The notes: generated by a model from the sequence alone, not told the origin. DNA of 64,000 nt from Paraburkholderia aromaticivorans (GCF_012689525.1 NZ_CP051514.1:1860001-1924000); one strand, 5' to 3'; counted from the stretch's first letter, positions 24,780-32,891 are shown. Numbers and translations: made by a program.

Positions 24780-26819
24780 TCAGTGCCTTGCCGGTCGCCT
24801 CACCACGGCAATCATCCGGTCGACCTCTTCCGGCGTGTTGTAGAACGCGAGCGACGGCCGCACGGTCGCCTCGAGTCCGAAGCGCCGCAGGATGGGTTGC
24901 GCGCAATGGTGGCCAGCGCGCACAGCAATGCCCTCTTCGCTAAGCGCGCGCCCCACTTCTTCGGGCGTATAGCCGTTCAGGGCGAATGACAGCACACTCG
25001 CCTTGTCCCGCGCCGTGCCGATCAAACGCACGCCCGGAATCGGCTTCATCAAGGCGGTGGCGTAGTCGAGCAACTCGTGCTCGTAGCGCGCGATGTTCTC
25101 GATGCCGACGCGCGTCACATAGTCGAGCGCCGCCCCCAAACCGACGGCGTCCGCGATGTTGCCTGTACCAGCCTCGAAGCGATGCGGTGCAGGCTGAAAC
25201 ACGGTGCGCTCGAACGTAACGTCCGCGATCATGTTGCCGCCGCCTTGCCACGGCGGCATCGCATCGAGCAGCGCCCGCTTGCCGTAGACCGCGCCGATGC
25301 CGGTCGATCCAAACACCTTATGCCCCGAGAAAACAAAGAAGTCCGCGTCGAGCGCCTGCACGTCCACACGCATATGCGAAACGGACTGCGCGCCGTCGAC
25401 CAGCGCGACCGCACCAACGCGATGCGCCGATTCGATCATTTCCTTGACCGGCACGACAGTGCCCAGCGCATTCGACACCTGCGTCACCGAGACAATCTTC
25501 GTTTTGTCGCTCAGCAGCCGGTTGTATTCTTCAAGTAGCACCTGCCCTGAATCATCAACCGGAATGACCCGCAGCGTCGCGCCAGTCAGCGACGCCAGTT
25601 GCTGCCACGGCACGATGTTCGCGTGATGCTCGAGATGCGACACGACGATCTCGTCACCCGCTCCGACATTCTGCACGCCCCACGACTTCGCGATCAGGTT
25701 GATCGCTTCCGTCGTGCCGCGCACAAACACAATCTCCTCCGGCTGCGAGGCGCCGATGAAGCGTTGGACCTTGCTGCGCGCTCCCTCGTACGCATCGGTG
25801 GCGCGCCCAGCCAGCGCATGCGCCGCACAATGAATGTTGGAGTTCTCGTGCAGATAGAAATAGGCGAGACGATCGATGACCGCCTGCGGTTTCTGGGTGG
25901 TGGCGGCGTTATCGAACCACACCAGCTGCCGCCCGTTGACCCGCTCTGCCAAGATCGGGAAGTCGCGCCGGATCGCGTTCACGTCGAACTGAGGGTGGCC
26001 GGACTGCCCTTGTGCGGCTGGCTCACGGGTGCGGCCTAAGGTCGGTGCACCGGTCGAGGGCGAGCGGAGATCGTCCAGGAAATACCGCTCCGTGGCGTTC
26101 GATTGCGCGGGTGTCGCATCCGCGACCTCGCGTGGCAATCGGAACGGAGATCCTCGGCGCGCAACATCGCTCTCAGGCTCACTGTCAGGCAGTAGCGATG
26201 GAATACACAACGGGTCAAGCAGGGACGTCGCGGACAGCGGCGCACCGTCGCCGCCGTGCGCCGTCGGCCGGTCGAGATCAAGAAAATAGTAAGGCGACGC
26301 GCTACTGCGACCGGGTGCGCCACCAGCCGGTACATTCGCTGCCGCGGCTTCGGGCACACCGAGCGCCACGCCACCGTAGCGGCTGTCGAGCGCGGGCGCG
26401 ACCGTCACCAGGTTGTCGGGCAGGCCATTCTGCGCGGCGGCATGCGGCAACAAGGCAGGCGCACGATTGCCGAGCGATAGCACGTGGGTCGGCGCCGACG
26501 GAGCAAGGTTGGCGCCCGGCACCTTGCCTTGCGGTATCGCCGCGCCGGGTATGCCACTGCCTGCGCCCGACGGTCCGGCGAACGGCGAGCCCGGCGGCAC
26601 CGGATTCGTCGAAGCCGGCAACGCGGGCGCTGCTGCCGCAAGCTCGGAAGGCGCACTGCCAGGTACGCCGCGACCGACTGGCGTGCTACCCGGCAGCGCG
26701 GCAAAAAACTCGTTTGCGAGCCGCGTCAGTGTCGCGGGATCGGGCAAACCGGCAGGAAGCGCTGGCGTCGGATCGGGATAAGCTGTCGGCGAACTAGAGG
26801 TATTTATCGGCATAGTCAT
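24780..26819 (-). CDS. Encapsulin cargo cysteine desulfurase (SufS-type) with long N-terminal extension
   Basis: This 679-residue protein combines a disordered Ala/Pro/Gly-rich N-terminal extension (about 1-277) with a complete type II (SufS/CsdA) cysteine desulfurase (about 278-679). The enzyme uses PLP to turn cysteine into alanine and an enzyme-bound persulfide. Seen: WFDNAATTQKP, EIVFVRGTTEAINLIA, HLEHHANIVPW, the PLP lysine in FSGHKVFG (about K501) and the catalytic Cys in RAGHHCAQP (about C639). The extension has a short helix motif (LTRLANEFFAALPG, 31-44) and two YFLD motifs (near 178 and 246), likely shell-binding elements as in family 2A encapsulin cargo. Its ATG lies inside the 3' end of the shell gene (26-base overlap). 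An alternative ATG is at 26813. Confidence 0.9.
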   Translation of the reverse strand: MTMPINTSSSPTAYPDPTPALPAGLPDPATLTRLANEFFAALPGSTPVGRGVPGSAPSELAAAAPALPASTNPVPPGSPFAGPSGAGSGIPGAAIPQGKVPGANLAPSAPTHVLSLGNRAPALLPHAAAQNGLPDNLVTVAPALDSRYGGVALGVPEAAAANVPAGGAPGRSSASPYYFLDLDRPTAHGGDGAPLSATSLLDPLCIPSLLPDSEPESDVARRGSPFRLPREVADATPAQSNATERYFLDDLRSPSTGAPTLGRTREPAAQGQSGHPQFDVNAIRRDFPILAERVNGRQLVWFDNAATTQKPQAVIDRLAYFYLHENSNIHCAAHALAGRATDAYEGARSKVQRFIGASQPEEIVFVRGTTEAINLIAKSWGVQNVGAGDEIVVSHLEHHANIVPWQQLASLTGATLRVIPVDDSGQVLLEEYNRLLSDKTKIVSVTQVSNALGTVVPVKEMIESAHRVGAVALVDGAQSVSHMRVDVQALDADFFVFSGHKVFGSTGIGAVYGKRALLDAMPPWQGGGNMIADVTFERTVFQPAPHRFEAGTGNIADAVGLGAALDYVTRVGIENIARYEHELLDYATALMKPIPGVRLIGTARDKASVLSFALNGYTPEEVGRALSEEGIAVRAGHHCAQPILRRFGLEATVRPSLAFYNTPEEVDRMIAVVRRPARH

Positions 26820-27719
26820 GGTACTTGCCAATTTCAACGTCCTCGAGGACCGCCAGCGCGTCCGGCGTATGCACGGCGAGCGAGCAGTACAGCGACACCA
26901 GGTACGAAGCGATCGCCTGGTTGTTGATGCCCATGAAACGCACCGATAATCCCGGCCCTTGCTCGCCTGCCACACCCGGCTGGTAAAGACCGACTACACC
27001 CTGACGTTTGTCGCCGACCCGCAGCAGCAGGATTTTCGTCTTGCCGTCTTCGATCGCCACCTTGTCTGAAGGAATCAGGGGAATGCCGCGCCACGTGAGG
27101 AATTGCGAACCGAACAGGCTGACGGTTGGAGGCGGCACGCCACGGCGCGTGCACTCGCGGCCGAACGCTGCGATCGCCCAAGGATGCGTGAGGAAAAACG
27201 CCGGTTCCTTCCAGACCTTGGTCAACAGCTCGTCGAGGTCGTCCGGAGTCGGCGCACCGGTGAGCGGCACCTGGCGCTGCTCGTCCGCGACGTTCGCCAG
27301 CAACCCATAATCCGGGTTGTTGATCAACTGGCTCTCCTGCAATTCTTTGATCGTTTCGATCGACAGGCGCAGTTGCTCCTTGATCTGATCGTGCGGGCTG
27401 CTGTACAGATCGGAGATGCGGGTGTGCACTTCGACAATCGTGCTCACCGCGTTCAGAAAATATTCGCGTGGCTCTTCTTCGTAAGGCACGTAGGTGGTGG
27501 GCAACTGGCTCTCATCTTCGCGCGCGGTGCATGCCGCGATCACGGCCTCTGGATTCTTGACCTGGTTGAGCCGATAGATGCCCGCTTCGACCGGAACCCA
27601 CTGCAGCAGGTGCGTGAGCCAGCGAGGCGTAATGGTGGCAGCTGAGGAACAGTTTTGGTGGCGTTTGCTAACTGCCGCGCGGCACTATCGCCGAGGGCGC
27701 TGTGACCCGATGTTGCCAT
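26794..27719 (-). CDS. Family 2A encapsulin shell protein (SrpI-like), frameshifted near the N-terminus
   Basis: The protein matches family 2A encapsulins, HK97-fold shell proteins that assemble into compartments holding cysteine desulfurase. Seen: REYFLNAVSTIVEVHTRISD, LYSSPHDQIKEQLRLSIETI, GAPTPDDLDELLTKVWKEP, FFLTHPWAIAAFGRE, FLTWRGIPLIPSDK and GLSVRFMGINNQAIASYLVS. From ATG 27719 (GGGG upstream) the first codons read AARQLANATKTVPQL, typical of the family. The rest (ITPRWLTHLLQWVPVEAGIY onward) is in another frame. A 1-base loss at about 27634-27645 explains this. Repaired, the protein would be about 308 residues, the normal size. From the only downstream start (GTG 27543) about 59 residues would be lost. 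It overlaps the cargo gene. Confidence 0.88.
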
Positions 27720-27913
27720 TTCATACCCCTTTCTATAAGAAATACGGGAATGCTAATAGGCAGAACTGATTTGCGGAATCGCTTCAAGATATTCCGTCTT
27801 TTTTCATTCGGCAAGAATTACGTACGAAAAATTTCGTAGTCCGAATGTGATCGGCTAAACCGGAAATACCACCGAACCGCGCAGCTGATGACGACGGCAG
27901 GGAAGCGGTGGAC
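27720..27913. promoter_or_regulatory. Upstream region of the encapsulin operon
   Basis: This AT-richer stretch before the shell gene ATG probably carries the operon promoter on the minus strand. The Shine-Dalgarno candidate GGGG lies 8-11 bases before the start. I cannot assign -35/-10 boxes with confidence. Confidence 0.35.
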
Positions 27914-27943
27914 GTGATAAAGCGATTTCGTTTTCTTTATCAC
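27914..27943. terminator. 9-bp perfect hairpin after the VirB9 fragment
   Basis: GTGATAAAG (27914-27922) pairs with CTTTATCAC (27935-27943) across a T-rich 12-base loop. It directly follows the stop codon of the VirB9-like gene (minus strand). It could end that transcript, although no long U-tract follows. Confidence 0.4.
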
Positions 27944-27944
27944 T

Positions 27945-28388
27945 TCATTCTACCGCCGCCTCCCCATCAACCTGACAGTGCCGGTCCGCCTGATGCGGCT
28001 TGATGAACACGTGGTTCATCTTGTCGTCGTCGATTTCCCACTGGACGCTGTCGCCCATCGCGGGATCGGTAATCAGCTTCTCGCCCGGCTCCAGTTCGAT
28101 TGTGGTCAGTTTCAGCGGCGCGGTGAGGACGCGGAAGATCTGGTCACGGCTGTACGGAAAGACGCCGATCCGGGCATCGCCAGGCATCGTGAGCGGGTTC
28201 GCACCACCGTTGAAGGGACTCACTGGACTCACTGGGCTCATAGTGTCGCCCACGATCAATGCCGGGCTCAGTGTTCCCGTGTCCAGTGGCTTCTTGGCGC
28301 AGACCGGCTGGGTTGCAAAGACAGTCGCTGCGAGCATGACAAAGAAACCGAGAGTCGGCCGTTGGTGTTTCGTGATCGTTGGTGTCAA
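27945..28388 (-). pseudogene. VirB9/TrbG-like conjugation protein, C-terminally truncated
   Basis: The 147-residue frame has a signal peptide (LGFFVMLAATVFATQPVCAK), then the VirB9 N-terminal domain: ARIGVFPYSRDQIFRVLTAP, TTIELEPGEKLI and MNHVFIKPHQAD. VirB9/TrbG proteins are about 250-300 residues and end in a beta-sandwich domain that contacts the outer-membrane channel; here that half is gone and the last 15 residues look unrelated. The start overlaps the VirB8 stop (ATGA). It is a remnant of a type IV secretion operon. Confidence 0.75.
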
Positions 28389-29110
28389 GCTCCACCGGTC
28401 CGCTCGAGGCGGAAAAACGGGACATAGATGCCGAAGGGATTAACCGTCAGGGCTGCGTCGGCGGTCGGTGCGACGATCTGGTAGCGCAGCGTCAGCGCAT
28501 ACAATTTGACGTCCGGCTTGCCCGTCGCACCCGCCTGAGAGGTTGTCGTTGTGAACTCAACGAGAGCGGTCTGATCCTCAAGGAGTGGGATGTTTCGCAC
28601 GTTGACTTCGCGGATCAGTTTTGGATTGGCCGTGATTTGCTGAAAGGGAGCGTCGTCATGCAGCCAGCCTTTGAACTGGTCGGCGGCAGCGCCAATCATC
28701 TGTGCTTTCACCGAATTGATGTTGGCCGACATGCGGGATGTCTGAAGGCTGTCGGTCAGAACCGGTGCGATGGTGAACCATCGGACAACCATATCCATCA
28801 TGCTCGTCCGTGTTGCCTGGGAGTCGGGCTTGTACGCAACGAGTTCCGTCACGACGAGATGCCCGCTCACGTCAGCAGAAACTCCGACCACGCGCGTAAC
28901 CGACGGGGGCGACTGCCGGGTCCAGACAGCACCGCCAGCTATGGCGGCGAGGACAAAGGCCATCAGCATCCAGCGATTCGACTCGACCTTTAGCCTCGTG
29001 CTTGTTTCGAAGATCACTGTGCTCGGATCTTCCTCGGCATACATGCCGGGGGCCGTCGATAGCGCGGTTTGACGCTTGTTACTTGTATAGACCGGAGACA
29101 TGATTGACAT
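28385..29110 (-). CDS. VirB8/TrbF-like inner-membrane conjugation protein, N-terminus interrupted by IS481
   Basis: This VirB8-type bitopic protein has one transmembrane helix (RWMLMAFVLAAIAGGAVW) and the periplasmic NTF2-like domain (MVVRWFTIAP, NPKLIREVNVRNIPLL, YALTLRYQIVAP) that helps assemble the type IV secretion channel. The gene is split: codons before SNKRQTALSTAPGM lie beyond the insertion sequence, where ATG 30369 would read MCLF and join at the GTTACT duplication. The present ORF borrows an ATG (29110) from the IS end. The downstream VirB9 gene is truncated, so the system is not functional here. Confidence 0.75.
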   Translation of the reverse strand: MSIMSPVYTSNKRQTALSTAPGMYAEEDPSTVIFETSTRLKVESNRWMLMAFVLAAIAGGAVWTRQSPPSVTRVVGVSADVSGHLVVTELVAYKPDSQATRTSMMDMVVRWFTIAPVLTDSLQTSRMSANINSVKAQMIGAAADQFKGWLHDDAPFQQITANPKLIREVNVRNIPLLEDQTALVEFTTTTSQAGATGKPDVKLYALTLRYQIVAPTADAALTVNPFGIYVPFFRLERTGGA

Positions 29111-30351
29111 ACGTGCGAGGACATCGCTGACACTTTATGGTGATTGTGTTTCGCTTCTGAGGTCAAGCGTCATGATGCGGTGGTGGGCAAACCATAATTC
29201 AAATACGCCGTCTTCGCCTTGCTTGGAACGTGCCGCAACTGGCAGCCCATAAAGGGCCTTGGAGACCTTCAGTTGCCGTCCGTCAAAGCGTAGCTGGCCA
29301 TTTGCCTTGACCCGCAGCACGACGTCGTCAGGTCCATATTCCGGCTCCTGCAGGATCGATGGATAGGCGCGGGGGCTAGGCTTGTAACGGCTGACCGGCG
29401 TGTCCATGCCGATCGCCTCATGCGGGCGCTCGCAGTTATAGATGGTGCGCCAGCGGTCCAGTTCGCGTTGCACGTGCTCCTGGGTGGCGAAGCTTCGCTC
29501 GTTCAGCACTTCTGCCTTCAGCGTACGGTGAAACCGCTCGTCCTTGCCGTTCGTCTGTGGATGGTAAGGCCGGCTGTAGCTGATGCGGATACCCAGCCGG
29601 ATCAGCCAGATGGCCAGTTCGGTGAGTTGCCCCGGGCTGCCAGGTGAGCCCCACGGCGAGCCGTTATCGGTGTTGATGCGCAACGGCAAGCCGTAGTGTC
29701 CAAACGCCTCCCGTAAGCCCGCCTGCACCGTGGCGGTGTCGGTTGGTCCACAGGCGCGTAGCAGGATGCTGAAGCGCGAGTGATCGTCGAGTACCGTCAG
29801 GGGACTGCAGCGCCCCTGTTCCAGGGTGTCAAAGTGTCCCTTGAAATCCATCTGCCAGAGTACGTTGGGCTGCTCGTGCTCAAAGCGTTTCCAGGGCTCG
29901 CTCATCGCTGAATCGGCGGGCAGGATCAGGCCATGACGGTGCAGGATAGAGGTGACGGTGCTGGGCTGCGGTACCGCTTCAAAGCCCAGATCCTGAAGGC
30001 GCCGGCTGATCTTGCGGCCACCCCAGCGCGGATGGGCCTGACGCAGGCGTACCACCTCCTGCTCCATGGCAACGGCGGTCTTCGAGGGACTACTGGCTGG
30101 GCGACGCGACTGATCCGCCAATGAGTCTTCGCCACGTTTGAGCCATTTGTAGCCGGTCTGCCGGCTGATGTTAAAGCGCTCGCACAGCTCGGTCATCGTG
30201 AGCGTGCGCTGACTGGCCAGATGAACAAATTCCTGTCTGAGGCTCATGGTGTCTCTTGCGTTCCAGGGCATGGTCGGGACCGGGAGTTTTCGTACCCGGA
30301 AGTGTCAACCATGTCCCCGCACACCTGTCAGCTATGTCTCCGGTCTATACA
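29084..30351 (-). mobile_element. IS481-family insertion sequence (1268 bp) with GTTACT target duplication
   Basis: The ends are inverted repeats: TGTATAGACCGGAGACAT at the left and the same 18 bases read inwards from the right. Internal copies of a GACAT/TGACA motif follow on both sides. GTTACT stands directly outside both ends (29078-29083 and 30352-30357), a 6-base duplication. It carries one intact transposase and splits the 5' end of the VirB8-like gene. Confidence 0.9.
29135..30247 (-). CDS. IS481-family transposase
   Basis: This 370-residue DDE transposase has an N-terminal helix-turn-helix (TMTELCERFNISRQTGYKWL), a second HTH region, and an rve integrase core: first Asp in LWQMDFKGHF, second in RINTDNGSPWG and the Glu in TNGKDERFHRTLKAEVLN. 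ATG 30247 (MSLRQEF) is preferred over an in-frame ATG 24 bases upstream. The frame is intact. Confidence 0.92.
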   Translation of the reverse strand: MSLRQEFVHLASQRTLTMTELCERFNISRQTGYKWLKRGEDSLADQSRRPASSPSKTAVAMEQEVVRLRQAHPRWGGRKISRRLQDLGFEAVPQPSTVTSILHRHGLILPADSAMSEPWKRFEHEQPNVLWQMDFKGHFDTLEQGRCSPLTVLDDHSRFSILLRACGPTDTATVQAGLREAFGHYGLPLRINTDNGSPWGSPGSPGQLTELAIWLIRLGIRISYSRPYHPQTNGKDERFHRTLKAEVLNERSFATQEHVQRELDRWRTIYNCERPHEAIGMDTPVSRYKPSPRAYPSILQEPEYGPDDVVLRVKANGQLRFDGRQLKVSKALYGLPVAARSKQGEDGVFELWFAHHRIMTLDLRSETQSP

Positions 30352-30369
30352 GTTACTGAAAAGACACAT

Positions 30370-31121
30370 GGCAACCGTTGATGAATGGCTACCATTGGAA
30401 CAATTTTCAAGTCGAGATTAGCGACGAAAGGCACCGAGATTTCAGCGCCTTTTGGCCGTAGGGATTTGCGCTGCGCGGAGAGCGATGAGGTCGCCGAGTG
30501 GGATTAACGTGTAAATCCCACTTCGGCAGAGAGACGTGCATTTTCGGCGCCTTTCGAGCGCCCATTGGATCGATTCAATGCTACGAAGTGACGCGCCTCT
30601 TACTGTAGCCAACTCAGTGGCTGCACAATGCAATACGCGCCCTCGTACGTTCGTAACGTTTACTACTTAAACCGTACAGATTTGTACGTTAGCGTTTTTC
30701 GGGGCGTTTCTACCGCGCCTCACGTGCGGACGTCGCCCGAAGTCCGTGAAACAATCCAGTGCGCGGGGCTTCAAATCAATGCCAGGCATACGTTTCGGCT
30801 CCCCGATAAAAAATTCCCAATGTTTCACGGTTGCGAATTTGGGTCATCTGACGCACTTCGCCGCCGGCCGGAAAAGGCCTTGAGTTGGGCGCTGGATGTA
30901 ACGCAATATTGAGAATAATCTTAGAGTAAGAGCATCTCCATCCTTGGCGCAGAGGCATCGAGCGGATGTACCGAAAGAACTATAAAGCTCCCGCGTGCAT
31001 TGGTACGCCCAGCAGCGAAAGAGTTGGGGGCCTTGCGGGTGAGGACCAACCCCGAGCAAGTAGCAGAGACTGGCTCGCTGGCTGGGCATCCGCAGCGGGT
31101 TGGTAAAAGGAATTCTGCAAA
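30370..31121. other. About 750 bases with no supported gene; repeats and a hairpin
   Basis: No gene is supported. The stretch contains a perfect hairpin (30497-30522), a direct repeat TTTC[A/G]GCGCCTTT at about 30440 and 30543, and an AT-rich part at 30640-30710 with repeated GTACGTT words and GTACAGATTTGTAC. It precedes the VirB8 start and may hold the promoter of the former conjugation operon. Confidence 0.45.
30497..30522. repeat. 9-bp perfect inverted repeat AGTGGGATT/AATCCCACT
   Basis: AGTGGGATT (30497-30505) and AATCCCACT (30514-30522) flank an 8-base loop. It may be an operator or a hairpin in the leader of the former VirB operon. Confidence 0.55.
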
Positions 31122-31426
31122 ATGAAGAAGTAGGACGATGAACCAAAGGACGCATTGCAGGCTGTGATTGACTTACTCGAAAAACAGGTGACGAGGGAAG
31201 ATGCACAACACCGCCGCGCTTTGGAGCGGCAGGAAGCCAACATGCGAATCGCTGAGAGATATTCCTGTTGCTGGAGGCGGTACCCGGGGTTGGTGTGGTC
31301 TTCCTCGGCGTTGTCTGTGTCCTGTTGTTCAATTCGGTGAGCGATAAGCAATTGCAGCGGCTAGTAGTCGTGGCGGGCATCGTTGCAGGGCTCGTCGGAT
31401 ATCGCGTCCGTGCAACCGGGAAGTAG
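31122..31426 (+). pseudogene. Small two-helix membrane protein, stop codon plus frameshift
   Basis: From ATG 31122 (AAAAGG upstream) the frame is MKK, a stop, then DEPKDALQAVIDLLEKQVTR, EDAQHRRALERQEANMRIAE (probable coiled coil). After a frameshift near 31261 it continues LLLEAVPGVGVVFLGVVCVL, a loop SVSDKQLQRL and a second helix VVVAGIVAGLVGYRV to the stop. This is a coherent small membrane protein of about 100 residues, broken twice. A clear terminator follows. Function unknown. Confidence 0.55.
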
Positions 31427-31443
31427 ATGAAGCTGGCCGCAGA

Positions 31444-31467
31444 CCCGCCCGCGAGGCGGGCCTTTTT
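31444..31467 (+). terminator. Intrinsic terminator (GC hairpin plus T5)
   Basis: CCCGCC (31444-31449) pairs with GGCGGG (31455-31460) and is followed by CCTTTTT. It sits after the small membrane protein remnant on the plus strand and just before the convergent end of repA, so it may serve both sides. Confidence 0.7.
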
Positions 31468-31482
31468 GTGCCCTCCTCCCGC

Positions 31483-32649
31483 TTATGCAGTCTTCGCTAA
31501 AGCCGGCGAGAATCGCCGCAACGCACCTTTTAGAAGTGTCAAATGGTCTGTGATCGTCTCCGTTACCACGCGGGGTGCTTCGGCTACTGTCCTGCTCGCA
31601 GCGGCCACCTGGCGCCGGGCTTGAGCGAACGCCTCGATGTCGGCCTCCTCAGCCACACGGATCTTGCCAGACCTAAGCGCTTCTGCGAAACGCAGTTGCC
31701 ACTGACCCGCCTCACGGCGCGCAACGCCCTCCTCCACGTGGTAGACCGACAGTGACAGACCATCGGCATCGACTAAGAACTTGCGTTGACCGCTAGCGTC
31801 GACGAAGGCCGCGCCCGCAACCTGGCGGACCAATGAGTCAGCGATCTGCCGTTCTTCAACGGCGGCACGTTCAGCGTTAAGTTGGGCGTGCCGGCTGCGG
31901 ACCTGGAAGGAGAAATCGACGGTGTTGGTGAGCAGTGCGCGCAGATAGCAGATCGGCCGGTTGGCCTTTTTGAGATGCTCCCACGTCGCTTCGACGACAT
32001 CGGACAAACGCTTGCCCTTTTCACGAGCTTCACGCATCAGTTTGAAAATCAGGAAATCTCGAAATCCCAAGGACCGCAGGCGCTGAAGATCCAAAGGGGG
32101 CTGGCCCGGTTGTCTCTTTTGAAAAGAAGGTGGGAAAAGATCCTTAGATATACCACCGCCTGCCACCTTGTCAGACGGTGGCGGAAAACCTTCAGCGGGG
32201 GCGGCAGCGGTTGGTTCCTCCCCTTGAGCGCCGGGAGCTTCGATAAGACCAAGGAGGATCGCTGCACGTTCGGTAAGGTGCAGGTAGGCACGTCCAAAGA
32301 GACCTGCTTGGACGTAGCGACGCTGCGCTGGCCGCTCGACCAGTCCCGCTGCTTCCAGGTCCGCAAGGCTGCGATAAAACGTGCGCTCGGACTGCATCGC
32401 GCGCTCGGTCAGCAACTCACGCCGGGCGAAGATCTGGCCGTACGGATTTTTCGCATCCACGGTGCGCGCAAGTGCTGCCAAAACAGCGCGTGCGCGCGCA
32501 GGGATTCCGTCGATGCGAGATGCCTGATGGACGGCGCGCAAGATCACCCACGGCAGGTTGATTGCGTCCGTGGAGAGTGTCTCCGTGTCCGAATTTGCAG
32601 TAGGGCGAAGTTCTTCCTCGCCAGCAACGAAGTGTTGCGCGATACACAT
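31483..32649 (-). CDS. repA: Plasmid/chromid replication initiator protein
   Basis: This 388-residue protein resembles the replication initiators of Burkholderia megaplasmids and secondary chromosomes. Seen: INLPWVILRAVHQASRIDGI, RARAVLAALARTVDAKNPYG, a winged-helix motif (RELLTERAMQSERTFYRSLA then LEAAGLVERPAQRRYV), and a C-terminal domain including DVVEATWEHLKKANRPICYL. The ATG at 32649 was preferred because codons upstream in the same frame overlap the candidate antisense RNA and are unlike the family. It is the last gene of parA-parB-repA on the minus strand, an order like repABC operons. Its leader is opposite the candidate counter-transcribed RNA. Confidence 0.85.
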   Translation of the reverse strand: MCIAQHFVAGEEELRPTANSDTETLSTDAINLPWVILRAVHQASRIDGIPARARAVLAALARTVDAKNPYGQIFARRELLTERAMQSERTFYRSLADLEAAGLVERPAQRRYVQAGLFGRAYLHLTERAAILLGLIEAPGAQGEEPTAAAPAEGFPPPSDKVAGGGISKDLFPPSFQKRQPGQPPLDLQRLRSLGFRDFLIFKLMREAREKGKRLSDVVEATWEHLKKANRPICYLRALLTNTVDFSFQVRSRHAQLNAERAAVEERQIADSLVRQVAGAAFVDASGQRKFLVDADGLSLSVYHVEEGVARREAGQWQLRFAEALRSGKIRVAEEADIEAFAQARRQVAAASRTVAEAPRVVTETITDHLTLLKGALRRFSPALAKTA

Positions 32650-32687
32650 GTCAGTCGTCCATTTTTCGAAAAATGGATTGGAAAAAC

Positions 32688-32715
32688 TTGACTGACCTGA
32701 TCTATCCGCTACACT
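32688..32715 (+). promoter_or_regulatory. Sigma70-like promoter, divergent from repA
   Basis: TTGACT (32688-32693) and TACACT (32710-32715) are separated by 16 bases. The promoter faces away from repA and would make a short plus-strand transcript ending at the terminator at 32816-32850. Confidence 0.55.
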
Positions 32716-32721
32716 CAGAGC

Positions 32722-32851
32722 CGTACATGTGGTGCCAACCTTTGTACAACTCACCGCCGCCAAGCGGAGAGTACTGCGGACAGACCACTTCCAAAGTCGT
32801 CAAGCCCGGTGATTCAAAAGCCTCCAGCGCCAACTGGGGGCTTTTGTTTTT
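32722..32851 (+). ncRNA. Candidate counter-transcribed RNA opposite the repA leader
   Basis: A promoter-like pair (32688-32715) and a strong intrinsic terminator (32816-32850) bracket about 130 bases on the plus strand, antisense to the presumed repA leader. The transcript can fold near its 5' end (GTACA...GGT...ACC...TGTAC). In repABC plasmids a counter-transcribed RNA lies in this same place, between the parB and initiator genes, and limits initiator synthesis. No protein-coding frame of note is present. The function is inferred from position and structure. Confidence 0.5.
32816..32850 (+). terminator. Strong intrinsic terminator between parB and repA
   Basis: AAAAGCCTCCAG (32816-32827) pairs with CTGGGGGCTTTT (32834-32845), 12 pairs with one G-U, with a 6-base loop, followed by GTTTTT. 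The U-tract is on the plus strand, matching the candidate antisense RNA. On the minus strand it could also weaken read-through from parB into repA. Confidence 0.75.
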
Positions 32852-32891
32852 CTAGGGTCAATGGATCATCAAAGATCTCCGCAGTCGATCA

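Noticed and set aside
28210..28240. Short tandem repeat in the VirB9-like gene as a CRISPR-like or regulatory array
   Set aside because: It is a coding repeat (VSPVSPVSP) of 9-base units in the disordered linker, with no spacers.
30640..30710. Repeated GTACGTT words as possible iterons for a replication origin
   Set aside because: The copies are few and irregularly spaced and lie beyond the rep/par module; kept only as a note.
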